From: Pyrinomonadaceae bacterium
GTDB taxonomy: Bacteria > Acidobacteriota > Blastocatellia > Pyrinomonadales > Pyrinomonadaceae
Length of the DNA: 64,000 nt
Assembly (NCBI GenBank): GCA_036277115.1
Contig: DASUNM010000027.1
Coordinates: forward strand, 558,001-622,000
Direction: 5' to 3'
Shown: piece by piece, positions 42,311 through 49,979 of the stretch
How positions within the stretch are numbered: position 1 is the stretch's first letter
Layout: the number at the start of each line of letters is the position of its first letter
Notes under the pieces: generated by a model
What the model was told of the DNA's origin: nothing
Database searches by the model: none
Seen by the model: the letters and a program-made list of their open reading frames with translations, nothing else
Made by a program: the position numbers and the translations under genes

Positions 42311-43338
42311 TGGCAACTGCAGCCAAGTCATTGAAGAAAACTGAACGGCCGCCGCGTGGCGGTCAGGCCACTTTGATCGAAGCGATTCGCCAGGGTCTTT
42401 GGGAAGAGATGGAGCGCGACCCGACCGTGTTCCTGATCGGCGAAGACGTCGGCGCTTACGGCGGCGCGTTCAAACTCACCGATGGCCTGATCGATCACTT
42501 CGGCAAAGAGCGTGTGATCGATACGCCGATTTCTGAAGCGGCGATTGTCGGCGCGGCCTGTGGCGCGGCTTTGATGGGCTTGAAGCCGGTCGCGGAGTTC
42601 CAGTTCATCGACTTCATTTCGTGCGGCTTTGACCTGCTGACGAATTACGCAGCCAAGTCGCGTTATCGGTGGGGCGGCAGTGTTCCGGCGGTGTTTCGCG
42701 GGCCGTGTGGCACGGGCGTGCGCTCCGGGCCGTTTCATTCGCTCAACGCTGAATCGTTTTTCCTCAACACGGCGGGACTAAAGATTGTCGAACCGGCGAC
42801 GGCATACGACGCGAAAGGGTTGATCAAGGCCGCGATTCGCGACCCGGATCCGGTGCTCTACTTCGAGCACAAGAAGCTCTACCGTCTGCCGCGTTTGCGT
42901 GAAGAGCTTCCGGAAGACGATTACATTGTCGAAATCGGAAAAGCGCGGGTGGCGCGCGAAGGCCGCGACGTCTCGATCATCACCTTCGGAGCGCAGGTGT
43001 TGACGGCGCTCGATGCGGCCGAAGAGTTGGAGAAGGAAGGCCTCGACGTCGAAGTGATCGATCTGCGCACACTCGCGCCGATGGACAAGGAAGCGATTCT
43101 GGCGAGCGTGAAGAAGACGAGTCGCGCGCTGATCCTGCACGAGGCGTCGTTGACCGGCGGCATTGGCGGCGAGATTTCCGCGATCATTTCGCAGGAAGCT
43201 TTTGAATGGCTCGATGCGCCGGTCGTGCGCGTCGCTTCGATCGACACGCCGGTGCCGTATTCACCGCCGATGGAAGACTATTACTTGCCGCAAGTGAACG
43301 ATGTGCTGGATGCCGCGCGGAAACTGGCGGCTTATTAA
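42310..43338 (+). CDS. pdhB: Pyruvate dehydrogenase E1 component, beta subunit
   Basis: A 342-residue E1 beta subunit. The N-terminal half has ATLIEAIRQGLWEEMERDPTVFLIGEDVG with the ThDP-activating Glu, then DTPISEAAIVGAACGAALMGLKPVAEFQF; the C-terminal half has GKARVAREGRDVSIITFGAQVLTALDAAEELE, VIDLRTLAPMDKEAIL and ALILHEASLTGGIGGEISA, the lipoyl-domain binding side. Length and order fit the heterotetrameric E1. The start codon overlaps the stop of the 89-residue gene. A repeat follows before the DUF4242 gene. Confidence 0.93.
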   Translation: MATAAKSLKKTERPPRGGQATLIEAIRQGLWEEMERDPTVFLIGEDVGAYGGAFKLTDGLIDHFGKERVIDTPISEAAIVGAACGAALMGLKPVAEFQFIDFISCGFDLLTNYAAKSRYRWGGSVPAVFRGPCGTGVRSGPFHSLNAESFFLNTAGLKIVEPATAYDAKGLIKAAIRDPDPVLYFEHKKLYRLPRLREELPEDDYIVEIGKARVAREGRDVSIITFGAQVLTALDAAEELEKEGLDVEVIDLRTLAPMDKEAILASVKKTSRALILHEASLTGGIGGEISAIISQEAFEWLDAPVVRVASIDTPVPYSPPMEDYYLPQVNDVLDAARKLAAY

Positions 43339-43351
43339 GCGTGTGGAGCTT

Positions 43352-43463
43352 AAATAGACAGGATTTTACAGGATTAACAAGATAAAGCCCTGTGGACTTA
43401 AACGTTTTCATGTCTTTTGTCTTCATCTTGTTCATCTTGTAAATCCTGTCTGCAGAATTCTTA
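43352..43463. repeat. ACAGGAT/ACAAGAT heptamer-like inverted array
   Basis: AGACAGGATTTTACAGGATTAACAAGAT at the left and ATCTTGTTCATCTTGTAAATCCTGTCT at the right are inverted copies, with GACTTAAACGTTTTCATGTC in the middle. The arms are made of nine-base and shorter words ending in AAGAT or AGGAT. Between pdhB and the DUF4242 gene. Confidence 0.75.
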
Positions 43464-43475
43464 GGAGGAACGATC

Positions 43476-43772
43476 ATGCCGAAATACGTTATCGAACGAG
43501 AGATTCCAGGCGCAGGCGATTTGTCGCCGGAAGAGTTACAGGCCATCTCGCAGAAATCCTGTAACGTGCTCCAGAACCTCGGCCCACAGATTAATTGGGT
43601 TGAAAGTTACGTCACGGCCGACAAGGTTTACTGCGTGTACATCGCGCCGAGCGAAGACATGATTCGCGCGCACGCTCAGCAGGGCGGCTTCCCGGCGAAT
43701 CGGATTTCCGAAATCAAAACTACGATTGATCCGACGACGGCGGAAACAAAAGAGAACGCGGCTGCTGCGTAA
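43476..43772 (+). CDS. DUF4242 family protein
   Basis: A 98-residue protein of the DUF4242 type (small alpha/beta fold, proposed metal-binding). It begins KYVIEREIPGAGDLSPEELQAISQKSCNVLQ, then INWVESYVTADKVYCVYIAP and a helix that includes MIRAHAQQGGFPANRISEI. The order of strands and the ERExPGA start match DUF4242 as I remember it. It has a strong AGGAGGAACGATC ribosome site. Located between E1 beta and E2 of the PDH cluster, with repeats on both sides. No function is established, so a role in PDH is only suggested by position. Confidence 0.8.
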   Translation: MPKYVIEREIPGAGDLSPEELQAISQKSCNVLQNLGPQINWVESYVTADKVYCVYIAPSEDMIRAHAQQGGFPANRISEIKTTIDPTTAETKENAAAA

Positions 43773-43773
43773 G

Positions 43774-43866
43774 CACGTCAGTTGTCAGTTGTTAGTCGTC
43801 AGTTGCAATGCGGCACTGGCGAATCGGTCTTCGCACAACTGACTACTGACCACTGACAACGGACAA
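43774..43866. repeat. TGACAACTGAC heptamer inverted array (copy D3)
   Basis: GTCAGTTGTCAGTTGTTAGTCGTCAGTTG at the left and CAACTGACTACTGACCACTGACAACGGAC at the right, around GCGGCACTGGCGAATCGGTCTTCG. It fills the gap before the E2 gene. Confidence 0.75.
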
Positions 43867-43873
43867 AAATAAA

Positions 43874-45403
43874 ATGGCGACAGAAGTAGTAATGCCGCAG
43901 ATGGGCGAGTCCATCGCGGAAGGTACAATCACAAAATGGCTGAAGAACGTCGGCGACCATGTCGAGCGTGATGAGCCTCTCTTCGAAATCTCGACCGACA
44001 AGGTTGATGCTGAGATTCCTTCGCCCGCGGCGGGCACGCTCACGGACATCAAGCACAAAGAGGGCGAGACAGTTGAAGTGAACACTGTCGTCGCGGTGTT
44101 GGACGGCGATGGCGCGAAGTCTGAGCCGGCTGCACCTGAGGCGAGTGCTGAACCAGCACCGGAAGCGAGTCCTGAACAACCCGAAGCTAGTCCTGAACAA
44201 GCTCAAGCCACCACCGAAACCGCTGATGCGGCAGGTCAAGAGACGCCGGAGGCGGCCGAACAACTTGCTCCTGAGGCTGCGGCGCCGCCCGCACAACCGC
44301 ATATCGAACCGCCGAAACCAACGGCCCCGACCGCCGCGCCCAGCGCGCCGCCAGCTCCAAGCGGAAAGACCGCGGTTAAGCCCCTGCATCGTCGTGATGA
44401 AGCGGCCCCCAAAGCATCAGCTGCGGCTCCGCAAACAGGCGATCAGGGCGGCGCGACGTCCGCCGAAGATTTACGCCGAACGAAATCCAGTCCGCTCGTG
44501 CGCAAGATTGCCGAAGAGCACGGCATCGACATTGCGCAACTCGAAGGCACCGGCATGTCCGGCCGTGTCACCAAGAATGACATCCTCAGCTTTATCGAGT
44601 CAGGCGCGCCGGCGTCCGCGCCACGACCTGCCGCTCCGCAGGCTGCGGCGCAACCCTCAGCGCCCAGCTCTCAGCCAGTGTCGGTCTTGAAACCCGGCGA
44701 AGGCGATCGCGTCGAGCAGATGAGCGTGATGCGCAAGAAGATCGCCGAACACATGATTGCCTCGCGGCGCACGTCTGCGCACGTGACGACGGTTTACGAA
44801 ATCGACATGACCAAGGTCGCCCGGTTGCGCGACGAACACCGGAAAGGGTTTGAGGAACGCACCGGCACGAAGTTGACGTACATGCCGTTCATCTTCAAGG
44901 CGATCACGGACGCGATTCGCAAGTTCCCGATCTTCAACACGCAAGTCAGCGGCGATCAGATTATCTATAAGCGCGACATCAATCTGGGAATGGCGGTGGC
45001 GCTTGATTGGGGTTTGATCGTGCCGGTGATCAAACGCGCTGACGATCTTTCGATTTCAGGTCTGGCACGCGCGGCCAACGATCTGGCCGATCGCGCGCGC
45101 ACGAAGCAACTCAAGCCGGACGAAGTTGCCGGGGGCACTTTCACAATCACTAATCCCGGTGTTTTCGGCGGGTTGTTTGGCACGCCCATTATCAATCAGC
45201 CCCAGGTGGCAATTCTTGGCGTCGGCAAGATCGAAAAGCGCCCCCGGGTGCTGACCACACCCGAAGGCGAAGACTACATCGCGATTCGTCACATGGCTTT
45301 CTTCGCGTTGAGTTTCGATCATCGAATCATCGACGGCGCCGATGCGGAACGCTTCCTCGCTTACCTTAAAGAGCACCTCGAGAGCGCTCAGTTCGCGATC
45401 TAG
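43874..45403 (+). CDS. pdhC: Dihydrolipoamide acyltransferase (E2) of pyruvate dehydrogenase
   Basis: A 509-residue E2 core enzyme. Residues 1-75 are one lipoyl domain, with the lipoylated Lys43 in the motif EISTDKVDAEI. A long Ala/Pro/Glu-rich swinging linker (about 80-195) follows, then the peripheral-subunit-binding domain (about 205-243, SPLVRKIAEEHGIDIAQLEG, GRVTKNDI), a second Ala/Pro linker, and the catalytic domain (about 275-509) with SFDHRIIDGADAERFL carrying catalytic His483. It transfers the acetyl group to CoA and is the scaffold for E1 and E3. The single lipoyl domain and the motif DHRIIDG are normal. Last gene of the cluster. Confidence 0.94.
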   Translation: MATEVVMPQMGESIAEGTITKWLKNVGDHVERDEPLFEISTDKVDAEIPSPAAGTLTDIKHKEGETVEVNTVVAVLDGDGAKSEPAAPEASAEPAPEASPEQPEASPEQAQATTETADAAGQETPEAAEQLAPEAAAPPAQPHIEPPKPTAPTAAPSAPPAPSGKTAVKPLHRRDEAAPKASAAAPQTGDQGGATSAEDLRRTKSSPLVRKIAEEHGIDIAQLEGTGMSGRVTKNDILSFIESGAPASAPRPAAPQAAAQPSAPSSQPVSVLKPGEGDRVEQMSVMRKKIAEHMIASRRTSAHVTTVYEIDMTKVARLRDEHRKGFEERTGTKLTYMPFIFKAITDAIRKFPIFNTQVSGDQIIYKRDINLGMAVALDWGLIVPVIKRADDLSISGLARAANDLADRARTKQLKPDEVAGGTFTITNPGVFGGLFGTPIINQPQVAILGVGKIEKRPRVLTTPEGEDYIAIRHMAFFALSFDHRIIDGADAERFLAYLKEHLESAQFAI

Positions 45404-45881
45404 TGTCAGAAGCCGACGTCCGTTCTCCCTCTCCCTCTGGGAGAGGGCTGGGGTGAGGGAGCGAAGCTTTAGCGGCACAACTTCCACTTTCCCACGCGAG
45501 GCTTCGCCTCGCAACATCTATCAATGAACAAGGCGAAGCACCGCGGTGGTTTGAGTGTTCCGGTTCGCTAACGCTGACGCGGGAATTGCGTCAGACTTCA
45601 ACGACGGTCCACGAATAAAGAGGTGTTGAATGAGACTGAGCGGATCTTAAATGAGATCGCGATTATCTGGCGCGGCGCAGCTGCGCAGGACTTCAAAAAA
45701 ATAAAGTCTCGCTCAAGCTTCGCTCCCTCACAACCCCCTCCCAGAGGGAGAGGGAGAAAAACCACGCTCAAAGACCCTCTTCCTTTTCACAACACTCGGC
45801 CTCTCTATTGCAATCGCGTAACGAACAAATGATTTCTGTTTTTTAACTGCGCCCAAAGTGCGCTTTATGGCCCAGGGGGTA
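45404..45881. repeat. Gap with distant inverted CCCTCTCCCTC arms
   Basis: TTCTCCCTCTCCCTCTGGGAGAGGGCTGGGGTGAGGGAGCGAAGCTT (45423-45469) is inverted as AAGCTTCGCTCCCTCACAACCCCCTCCCAGAGGGAGAGGGAGAAAA (45716-45761). The arms are about 46 bp and stand 250 bases apart. The sequence between holds a GGCTTCGCCTC hairpin and no gene I can support; a 69-residue open frame starting at 45623 reads into the right arm and is not accepted. Confidence 0.65.
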
Positions 45882-45909
45882 TTGACTTCAGTTGATTGTG
45901 ACGTAGGAT
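45882..45909 (+). promoter_or_regulatory. Weak promoter candidate upstream of the OmpA-like gene
   Basis: TTGACT at 45882-45887 and TAGGAT at 45904-45909, 16 bases apart. The distance to the ATG (155 bases) is long. The remaining sequence to 46050 shows no further feature. Confidence 0.25.
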
Positions 45910-46064
45910 GCGACAGTTACTTTTGATCAAGCCATCAAGGTACGGTTCTTGACAACCCTGTCTGCATTTTCCGCGGACAACGCAAAGCGCGAACTGGAAA
46001 TCACATTCGCGTAAACCCGACGCGCCTGTGCGACGTCCTAACTACAACTTAAGGAGTTTTGACT

Positions 46065-47081
46065 ATGAATAGCTTCAGAACGTTTCGGTCAATCGCGCTT
46101 GCGTTCACGCTCGCGCTCACCCTTTCCCCATTGGCCATTGCCCAAACCGACAATCAATCAACCAGAGCCCGCTCAGTCGCCAGTGGCGAAAAGATGAAGA
46201 TCAAGGGTGTGGTCGTCCGTCGCGATGTCGACACGTTCACGGTGCGTGACATCACGGGCAACGACACTACTGTGCGCATGACTGACCAGACTTCCGTGAA
46301 GACAAAAGGTGGAGTGTTCAGCAGCGGTACCCGTTATGCTTCCGCTCAGATTCTGCGTGGTCTGAATCTTGAAGTTGAAGGCCGCGGCGGATCGAACGGC
46401 GAACTGGTTGCCGAGAAAGTAAGATTCAGCAACACCGATCTGCGGACGGCAATGTCCGTGGAAGCACGAGCAAATCCGCTTGAAGAACGCGCGAGCGCGG
46501 CCGAAGGCCGTTTGAGCGAAGTTGAGCAGAACGCGCAGAAGCTCTCAGGACAGTTGGATGAGCTCGCTGCGATTTCGAATGCGGCTCGCGGTGGCGCCAA
46601 AGCAGCGCAGGACACAGCAGATGCAGCCATTTCCGGCGTGAATGCGACGAACGAACGTATCTCGGCGCTGGATGATTACGTGCCGCAGGAAACCGCCGCG
46701 GTCAATTTCCGCGTCGGCAGTGCAGTGCTTAACACTGACGCCAAGGGGAAGCTGGATGCGATTGCTACCAAGGCTTTGAATGCCAAAGCGTACGTGCTTG
46801 AAGTTACTGGTTTCGCAGATTCGACGGGCAGCACCGCGCGCAATCGTGCGTTGAGCCAACGTCGCGCCGATGCCGTAATCACTTACCTGGTTGAAAACCA
46901 CAAGATTCCGCTTCGTCGGATCGTTACACCGTACGGCTTCGGCGAATTGGATCCGGTGGCGGACAATAAGACCCGCACCGGCCGCGCTGAGAACCGTCGC
47001 GTGGAAGTGAAGATCCTGGTCAACAAGGGTCTCACCCAGCCGGCGCCGACCATGAACCGGCCAAGTGACGGCGGTCAGTAG
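46065..47081 (+). CDS. OmpA-family outer-membrane/peptidoglycan-binding protein
   Basis: A 338-residue exported protein. The ATG at 46065 has AAGGAG eight bases before it; a TTG at 46059 in the same frame is ignored. Signal peptide: about 1-27 (ALAFTLALTLSPLAIAQ). Then a DUF5666-like small beta domain (about 43-100: KIKGVVVRRDVDTFTVRD, NDTTVRMTDQTSVKT), a coiled-coil-like Ala-rich region (about 125-195), and the C-terminal OmpA domain (about 205-315) with VNFRVGSAVL, VTGFADSTGSTARNRALSQRRADAV and GRAENRRVEVKI. The conserved Asp and Arg that hold the diaminopimelate of peptidoglycan are in place. It links the cell wall to another layer; no N-terminal beta-barrel is present. Confidence 0.9.
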   Translation: MNSFRTFRSIALAFTLALTLSPLAIAQTDNQSTRARSVASGEKMKIKGVVVRRDVDTFTVRDITGNDTTVRMTDQTSVKTKGGVFSSGTRYASAQILRGLNLEVEGRGGSNGELVAEKVRFSNTDLRTAMSVEARANPLEERASAAEGRLSEVEQNAQKLSGQLDELAAISNAARGGAKAAQDTADAAISGVNATNERISALDDYVPQETAAVNFRVGSAVLNTDAKGKLDAIATKALNAKAYVLEVTGFADSTGSTARNRALSQRRADAVITYLVENHKIPLRRIVTPYGFGELDPVADNKTRTGRAENRRVEVKILVNKGLTQPAPTMNRPSDGGQ

Positions 47082-47170
47082 AGCCTACTTTGCCAACGAT
47101 CGTGCCGCCAGCCGGCGTCTAAGGTTGGCCAGCAGCCCCAAGGCCCGAACTGGCGGCATGAGGTTGGTTG

Positions 47171-48274
47171 ATGAATTCAAGCAGAAACACTCGAATATAT
47201 TTGCCAGCGTTGATTTCAGCGCTGGCTCTATTTTTGTTCGGCGCGATCTTCACAGTCGCTCCCGTGATGGCGCAGAAGACAAAGCAACTGCCGCCGCCGC
47301 CACCGGTTCCCATCTACCGGCCCAAGCCGACCCCGACGCCCGCGCCTGAGGAACTCGATGTAGTCCGCGTTACCTCGAACTTGATCGCTGTGCCGGTTTC
47401 CGTGACGGATGCGAACGGTCAGCCCGTGCTGGGATTGACGGCGGACCAATTTCGCATTGATGAGGACGGGCGGTCACAGCAAATTGCGCAGCTGGGCGAT
47501 CCGGAGCAAGTGCCACTGGACATCGCTTTGTTGATTGATGTGTCGGCAAGCGTCGAAGCGCGTTTCGCCTTTGAACAGAAAGCAGCGGCGGATTTTTTGC
47601 GGCAGGTTATGAAACCAGGCGATCGGGCGGCGGTGTTTGCCATCGGTGAAACACCTCGGTTCGTCCAACCACTTGCTGCTACCGACGTTGCCACTCGTCA
47701 ACTATTGACGATCAAACCGACCAGGGGCTTCACGGCGTTTTTCGATACGATTTTGGCGGCGGAGAAATATCTCGATCAGAATTCATCCCAGGGCCGGCGG
47801 CGCGTCATGGTCGTACTTTCAGACGGCGATGACACGGCGCGCATCCTGACCGCCTCGACAGCCCCAAGTCGCAAAGGGGACATGAACCTGATCGGTGTTA
47901 ATGCGCAGATCGCCTTGATGCAAAGGGCACAGCTGGAGGCACAACAAGAAGTGCAGCGCGCCGAGATCACGTTTTACTCGATCAATCCCAGCGGCAATAC
48001 GATGCATCTGAACCCGCGCAGCGCGCGATCGCAACAAGGCATGGAGCGGATTGCCGGCGCGACCGGTGGCGCAGCCTTCTTGCCGTCAAACGACGGTCAG
48101 CTGCCCGCGATTTTTCAGCGCATCGCGTCAGAGATACGGAGTCAATATCTGCTTCAGTACTACTCTGACAACAAGGCAAGCGGCGCAGCGTTTCGGCGGA
48201 TCAAGGTGACCGCACCGGCACGGCCTGAGCTGCGTTTGCGCGCGCGCGAAGGATATTTTCCGAAAGGGCAGTAA
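47171..48274 (+). CDS. Secreted VWA-domain protein (acidobacterial VWFA-related), copy 3
   Basis: A 367-residue paralogue of the two VWA proteins near 30 kb. A signal peptide (about 10-35, LPALISALALFLFGAIFTVA) is followed by a Pro-rich linker (PPPPPVPIYRPKPTPTPAPE), a short beta part (LIAVPVSVTDANGQPVLGL) and the A domain (about 115-300) with MIDAS motif DVSASVEAR and VLSDGDDTARIL. The C-terminal extension (RRIKVTAPARPELRLRAREGYFPKGQ) is the same type as in copy 1. The ATG at 47171 follows GAGGTTGGTTG, a moderate ribosome site. It lies 89 bases after the OmpA-like gene and is probably in the same unit. Confidence 0.88.
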   Translation: MNSSRNTRIYLPALISALALFLFGAIFTVAPVMAQKTKQLPPPPPVPIYRPKPTPTPAPEELDVVRVTSNLIAVPVSVTDANGQPVLGLTADQFRIDEDGRSQQIAQLGDPEQVPLDIALLIDVSASVEARFAFEQKAAADFLRQVMKPGDRAAVFAIGETPRFVQPLAATDVATRQLLTIKPTRGFTAFFDTILAAEKYLDQNSSQGRRRVMVVLSDGDDTARILTASTAPSRKGDMNLIGVNAQIALMQRAQLEAQQEVQRAEITFYSINPSGNTMHLNPRSARSQQGMERIAGATGGAAFLPSNDGQLPAIFQRIASEIRSQYLLQYYSDNKASGAAFRRIKVTAPARPELRLRAREGYFPKGQ

Positions 48275-48395
48275 GCGTCCAACGTCCCGAGTCCAAGGTC
48301 CAACATCCACTGGGCTTAGCGGACATTGGACTTTGGACGTTGGACTTTGGACCTATTCTTGGACTTTGGACTTCGGACTTTGGACTTCGGAGCGC
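48273..48395. repeat. TCCAAAG/CTTTGGA heptamer inverted array (copy E2)
   Basis: GTCCAACGTCCCGAGTCCAAGGTCCAACATCCA on the left and TGGACTTTGGACGTTGGACTTTGGACC on the right, extended by further TTGGACTTTGGACTTCGGAC units. The array runs from the VWA stop into the last 75 bases of the SET-domain gene on the other strand and encodes its C-terminal tail. Sister of the array at 2519-2607. Confidence 0.8.
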
Positions 48396-48777
48396 CGCAC
48401 TTCTCACATTTACACCCTATCGGCTCGATGATTCCTTCGAAATACTCTTTGCCGTAATCGTAGGCAATTTCCTCGCCCGGCTTGATCTTCTTCCTTGACC
48501 AAATCCACACGCGCCGCCGTTGCGAGACATAGGCCTCAGCATTTGGCCGGCACGAGTGATTGATATAGCGCGCGAGGTTTTCGCGCCGGCTGCCATCAAT
48601 CGACCACTTCGTATTAACGCCGAAGAAATATTTGCCGTTGCTCTTCTCAACTTCTTCGTTGGGCAGGAACGGTCCGAAGTATTCGATGATTCGCTTACCC
48701 TTGGGTATCGGACGGGTGGCGAATAACCCCAGTCCGGTCTTGGTTCGTTTCACTTCATAAGGAACATCACGAGGCAT
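48316..48777 (-). CDS. SET-domain protein with repeat-encoded tail
   Basis: A 153-residue SET-domain protein of the short bacterial type. The N-SET part is EVKRTKTGLGLFATRPIPKG; the SAM and lysine-pocket motifs are YINHSCRPNA (Asn73-His74) and GEEIAYDYG (Tyr108); a post-SET zinc site GCKCEKC follows at 121-127. SET proteins methylate lysine side chains; bacterial targets are seldom known. From residue 129 the sequence (GAPKSKVRSPKSKNRSK...) is Lys/Ser/Arg-rich and is read from the TCCAAAG heptamer array, so the original stop was probably lost or displaced when the repeat arrived. The tail is strongly basic and could alter DNA or protein binding. Convergent with the VWA gene. Confidence 0.88.
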   Translation of the reverse strand: MPRDVPYEVKRTKTGLGLFATRPIPKGKRIIEYFGPFLPNEEVEKSNGKYFFGVNTKWSIDGSRRENLARYINHSCRPNAEAYVSQRRRVWIWSRKKIKPGEEIAYDYGKEYFEGIIEPIGCKCEKCGAPKSKVRSPKSKNRSKVQRPKSNVR

Positions 48778-48938
48778 GTGGACAATGTAGCACTAACAGA
48801 TTGGCGTACGCATCGCGCGTCTTTCACAGATTTCTTGCGGAGGGATTATAAGACTGGGGCGCAACCGTCTCGGTTGCTCCGGGACAGAGCGGGCAAGTGG
48901 GACGCTTGCGCTCCAGTCAGCTACAATTGTGCGAGCCG

Positions 48939-49367
48939 ATGACTACACCTTCATACACTGAGCCGCACATACTTGCGTACCCGGTCGAGTATCTGGCGGG
49001 CATCGACCTGTACAACGCCGGCGAGTTCCACGCCGCACACGATGCGTGGGAAGAACGTTGGATGGGGCCGGTAGCGCCGGATGAAAAACTTTTCCTTCAG
49101 GCGATGATTCAATCGGCGGTTGCTTTTCACCATCTGCAAATCGGCCGGCCCGGCGCGGCACGACAGATGTACCTGGCGGCGAAAGAAAAGTTCGGGCGGC
49201 TCGGTTGTCAGGTTTTCATGTCGCTCGATCTTGAAGACTATCAAGCGCAGCTTGACCGCGCCTTGTCCTGGCTGACGAGCGTTCCTGACCCGCGCGAGAT
49301 CGAACAACCTCCGATCGAACCCCCGGTGATCAGACTGATCGCGGCGGTGGATGCCGAATTTGTATGA
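48939..49367 (+). CDS. DUF309 family protein
   Basis: A 142-residue helical protein with the DUF309 signature: GIDLYNAGEFHAAHDAWEERWM (about 22-43), a second helix with LFLQAMIQSAVAFHHLQIGRPGAARQMY and a later ALSWL. The His and Glu residues of the first motif suggest a metal or ligand site, but no reaction is known for the family. The start at 48939 (ATGACTACACC) is chosen; the longer frame to 48897 has no match. Its stop overlaps the start of the DUF4149 gene by four bases (ATGA), so the two are translated together. Confidence 0.88.
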   Translation: MTTPSYTEPHILAYPVEYLAGIDLYNAGEFHAAHDAWEERWMGPVAPDEKLFLQAMIQSAVAFHHLQIGRPGAARQMYLAAKEKFGRLGCQVFMSLDLEDYQAQLDRALSWLTSVPDPREIEQPPIEPPVIRLIAAVDAEFV

Positions 49368-49903
49368 CCGTGAGAATTCTCCTGCGAACTGTCAGCCTGT
49401 TGTTGTTGGGCGTGTGGCTCGGGGCGGCAATTTTCTTCAGCGCCGCAGTAGCGCCGAATGTTTTCGCCGTGCTGCGCGGCGCAGAGCTGGCGAACGCCGC
49501 TACGCTCGCGGGTTCAATCGTCACGCGCCTGCTCGCGATCATCAATAAGGGCGGATTCGAAATCGCCCTGCTCCTGCTGGTAATCAGTTTCTTCACGACC
49601 CGCGGGCAAAAGCCGATGCGGCGAATTGCCGAGATGCTTTCGCTCGCGATTATGGCTATCATGACAGCCGTCGGACATTGGGTGGTCGCGGCGCGGCTGG
49701 CGACGTTGCGAGCTGCGATGCAGTTACCAATAGATCAGATTGCTACGGCCGATCCGCGACGGATTGAGTTTGATACCCTGCACCGTTATTCCGTCGCGAT
49801 GCTGGGCGTTGCGATCGTCGCCGCTTTAATTGCGTTCGTGCTGATGGCGAGTCGCAAGTCAGTACCACCTGCGTCAGCAGGTGGGTTAAGAACGCAGGAT
49901 TAA
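49364..49903 (+). CDS. DUF4149-type four-helix membrane protein
   Basis: A 179-residue membrane protein. Four helices at about 8-30 (SLLLLGVWLGAAIFFSAAVAP), 58-80, 88-115 and 142-162, with an FFSAAVAPNVFAVL motif typical of DUF4149/TMEM205-like proteins. Function unknown. The last dozen residues (SRKSVPPASAGGLRTQD) are not hydrophobic and are encoded by the left arm of a GTCAGTACCACC palindrome, so the true C-terminus may once have been shorter. The start overlaps the DUF309 stop. Confidence 0.82.
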   Translation: MTVRILLRTVSLLLLGVWLGAAIFFSAAVAPNVFAVLRGAELANAATLAGSIVTRLLAIINKGGFEIALLLLVISFFTTRGQKPMRRIAEMLSLAIMAIMTAVGHWVVAARLATLRAAMQLPIDQIATADPRRIEFDTLHRYSVAMLGVAIVAALIAFVLMASRKSVPPASAGGLRTQD

Positions 49904-49950
49904 GGCTGAACTTTTGACCCCATCCGCTCACGCGGATGGTACTGACTTCA
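49857..49950. repeat. Palindromic element, GTCAGTACCACC family (copy C3)
   Basis: AAGTCAGTACCACCTGCGTCAGCAGGTGGGTT at the left and CCCCATCCGCTCACGCGGATGGTACTGACTTCA at the right. It overlaps the 3' end of the DUF4149 gene and reaches to within 30 bases of the start of the next gene. Confidence 0.8.
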
Positions 49951-49979
49951 TAGCAAAGTCGCGCTTTGTAGGTTTAATC

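Noticed and set aside
44109..44690. Arg/Pro-rich frame of 193 codons within the E2 gene
   Set aside because: A frame-shifted reading of the Ala/Pro linker of E2; no start context.
45623..45832. 69-codon frame between E2 and the OmpA-like gene
   Set aside because: Half of it is read from the right arm of an inverted repeat. No ribosome site or conserved pattern.
47065..47349. 94-codon frame overlapping the OmpA-like and VWA genes
   Set aside because: Out of frame with both real genes, with no domain; the VWA start at 47171 has a signal peptide.
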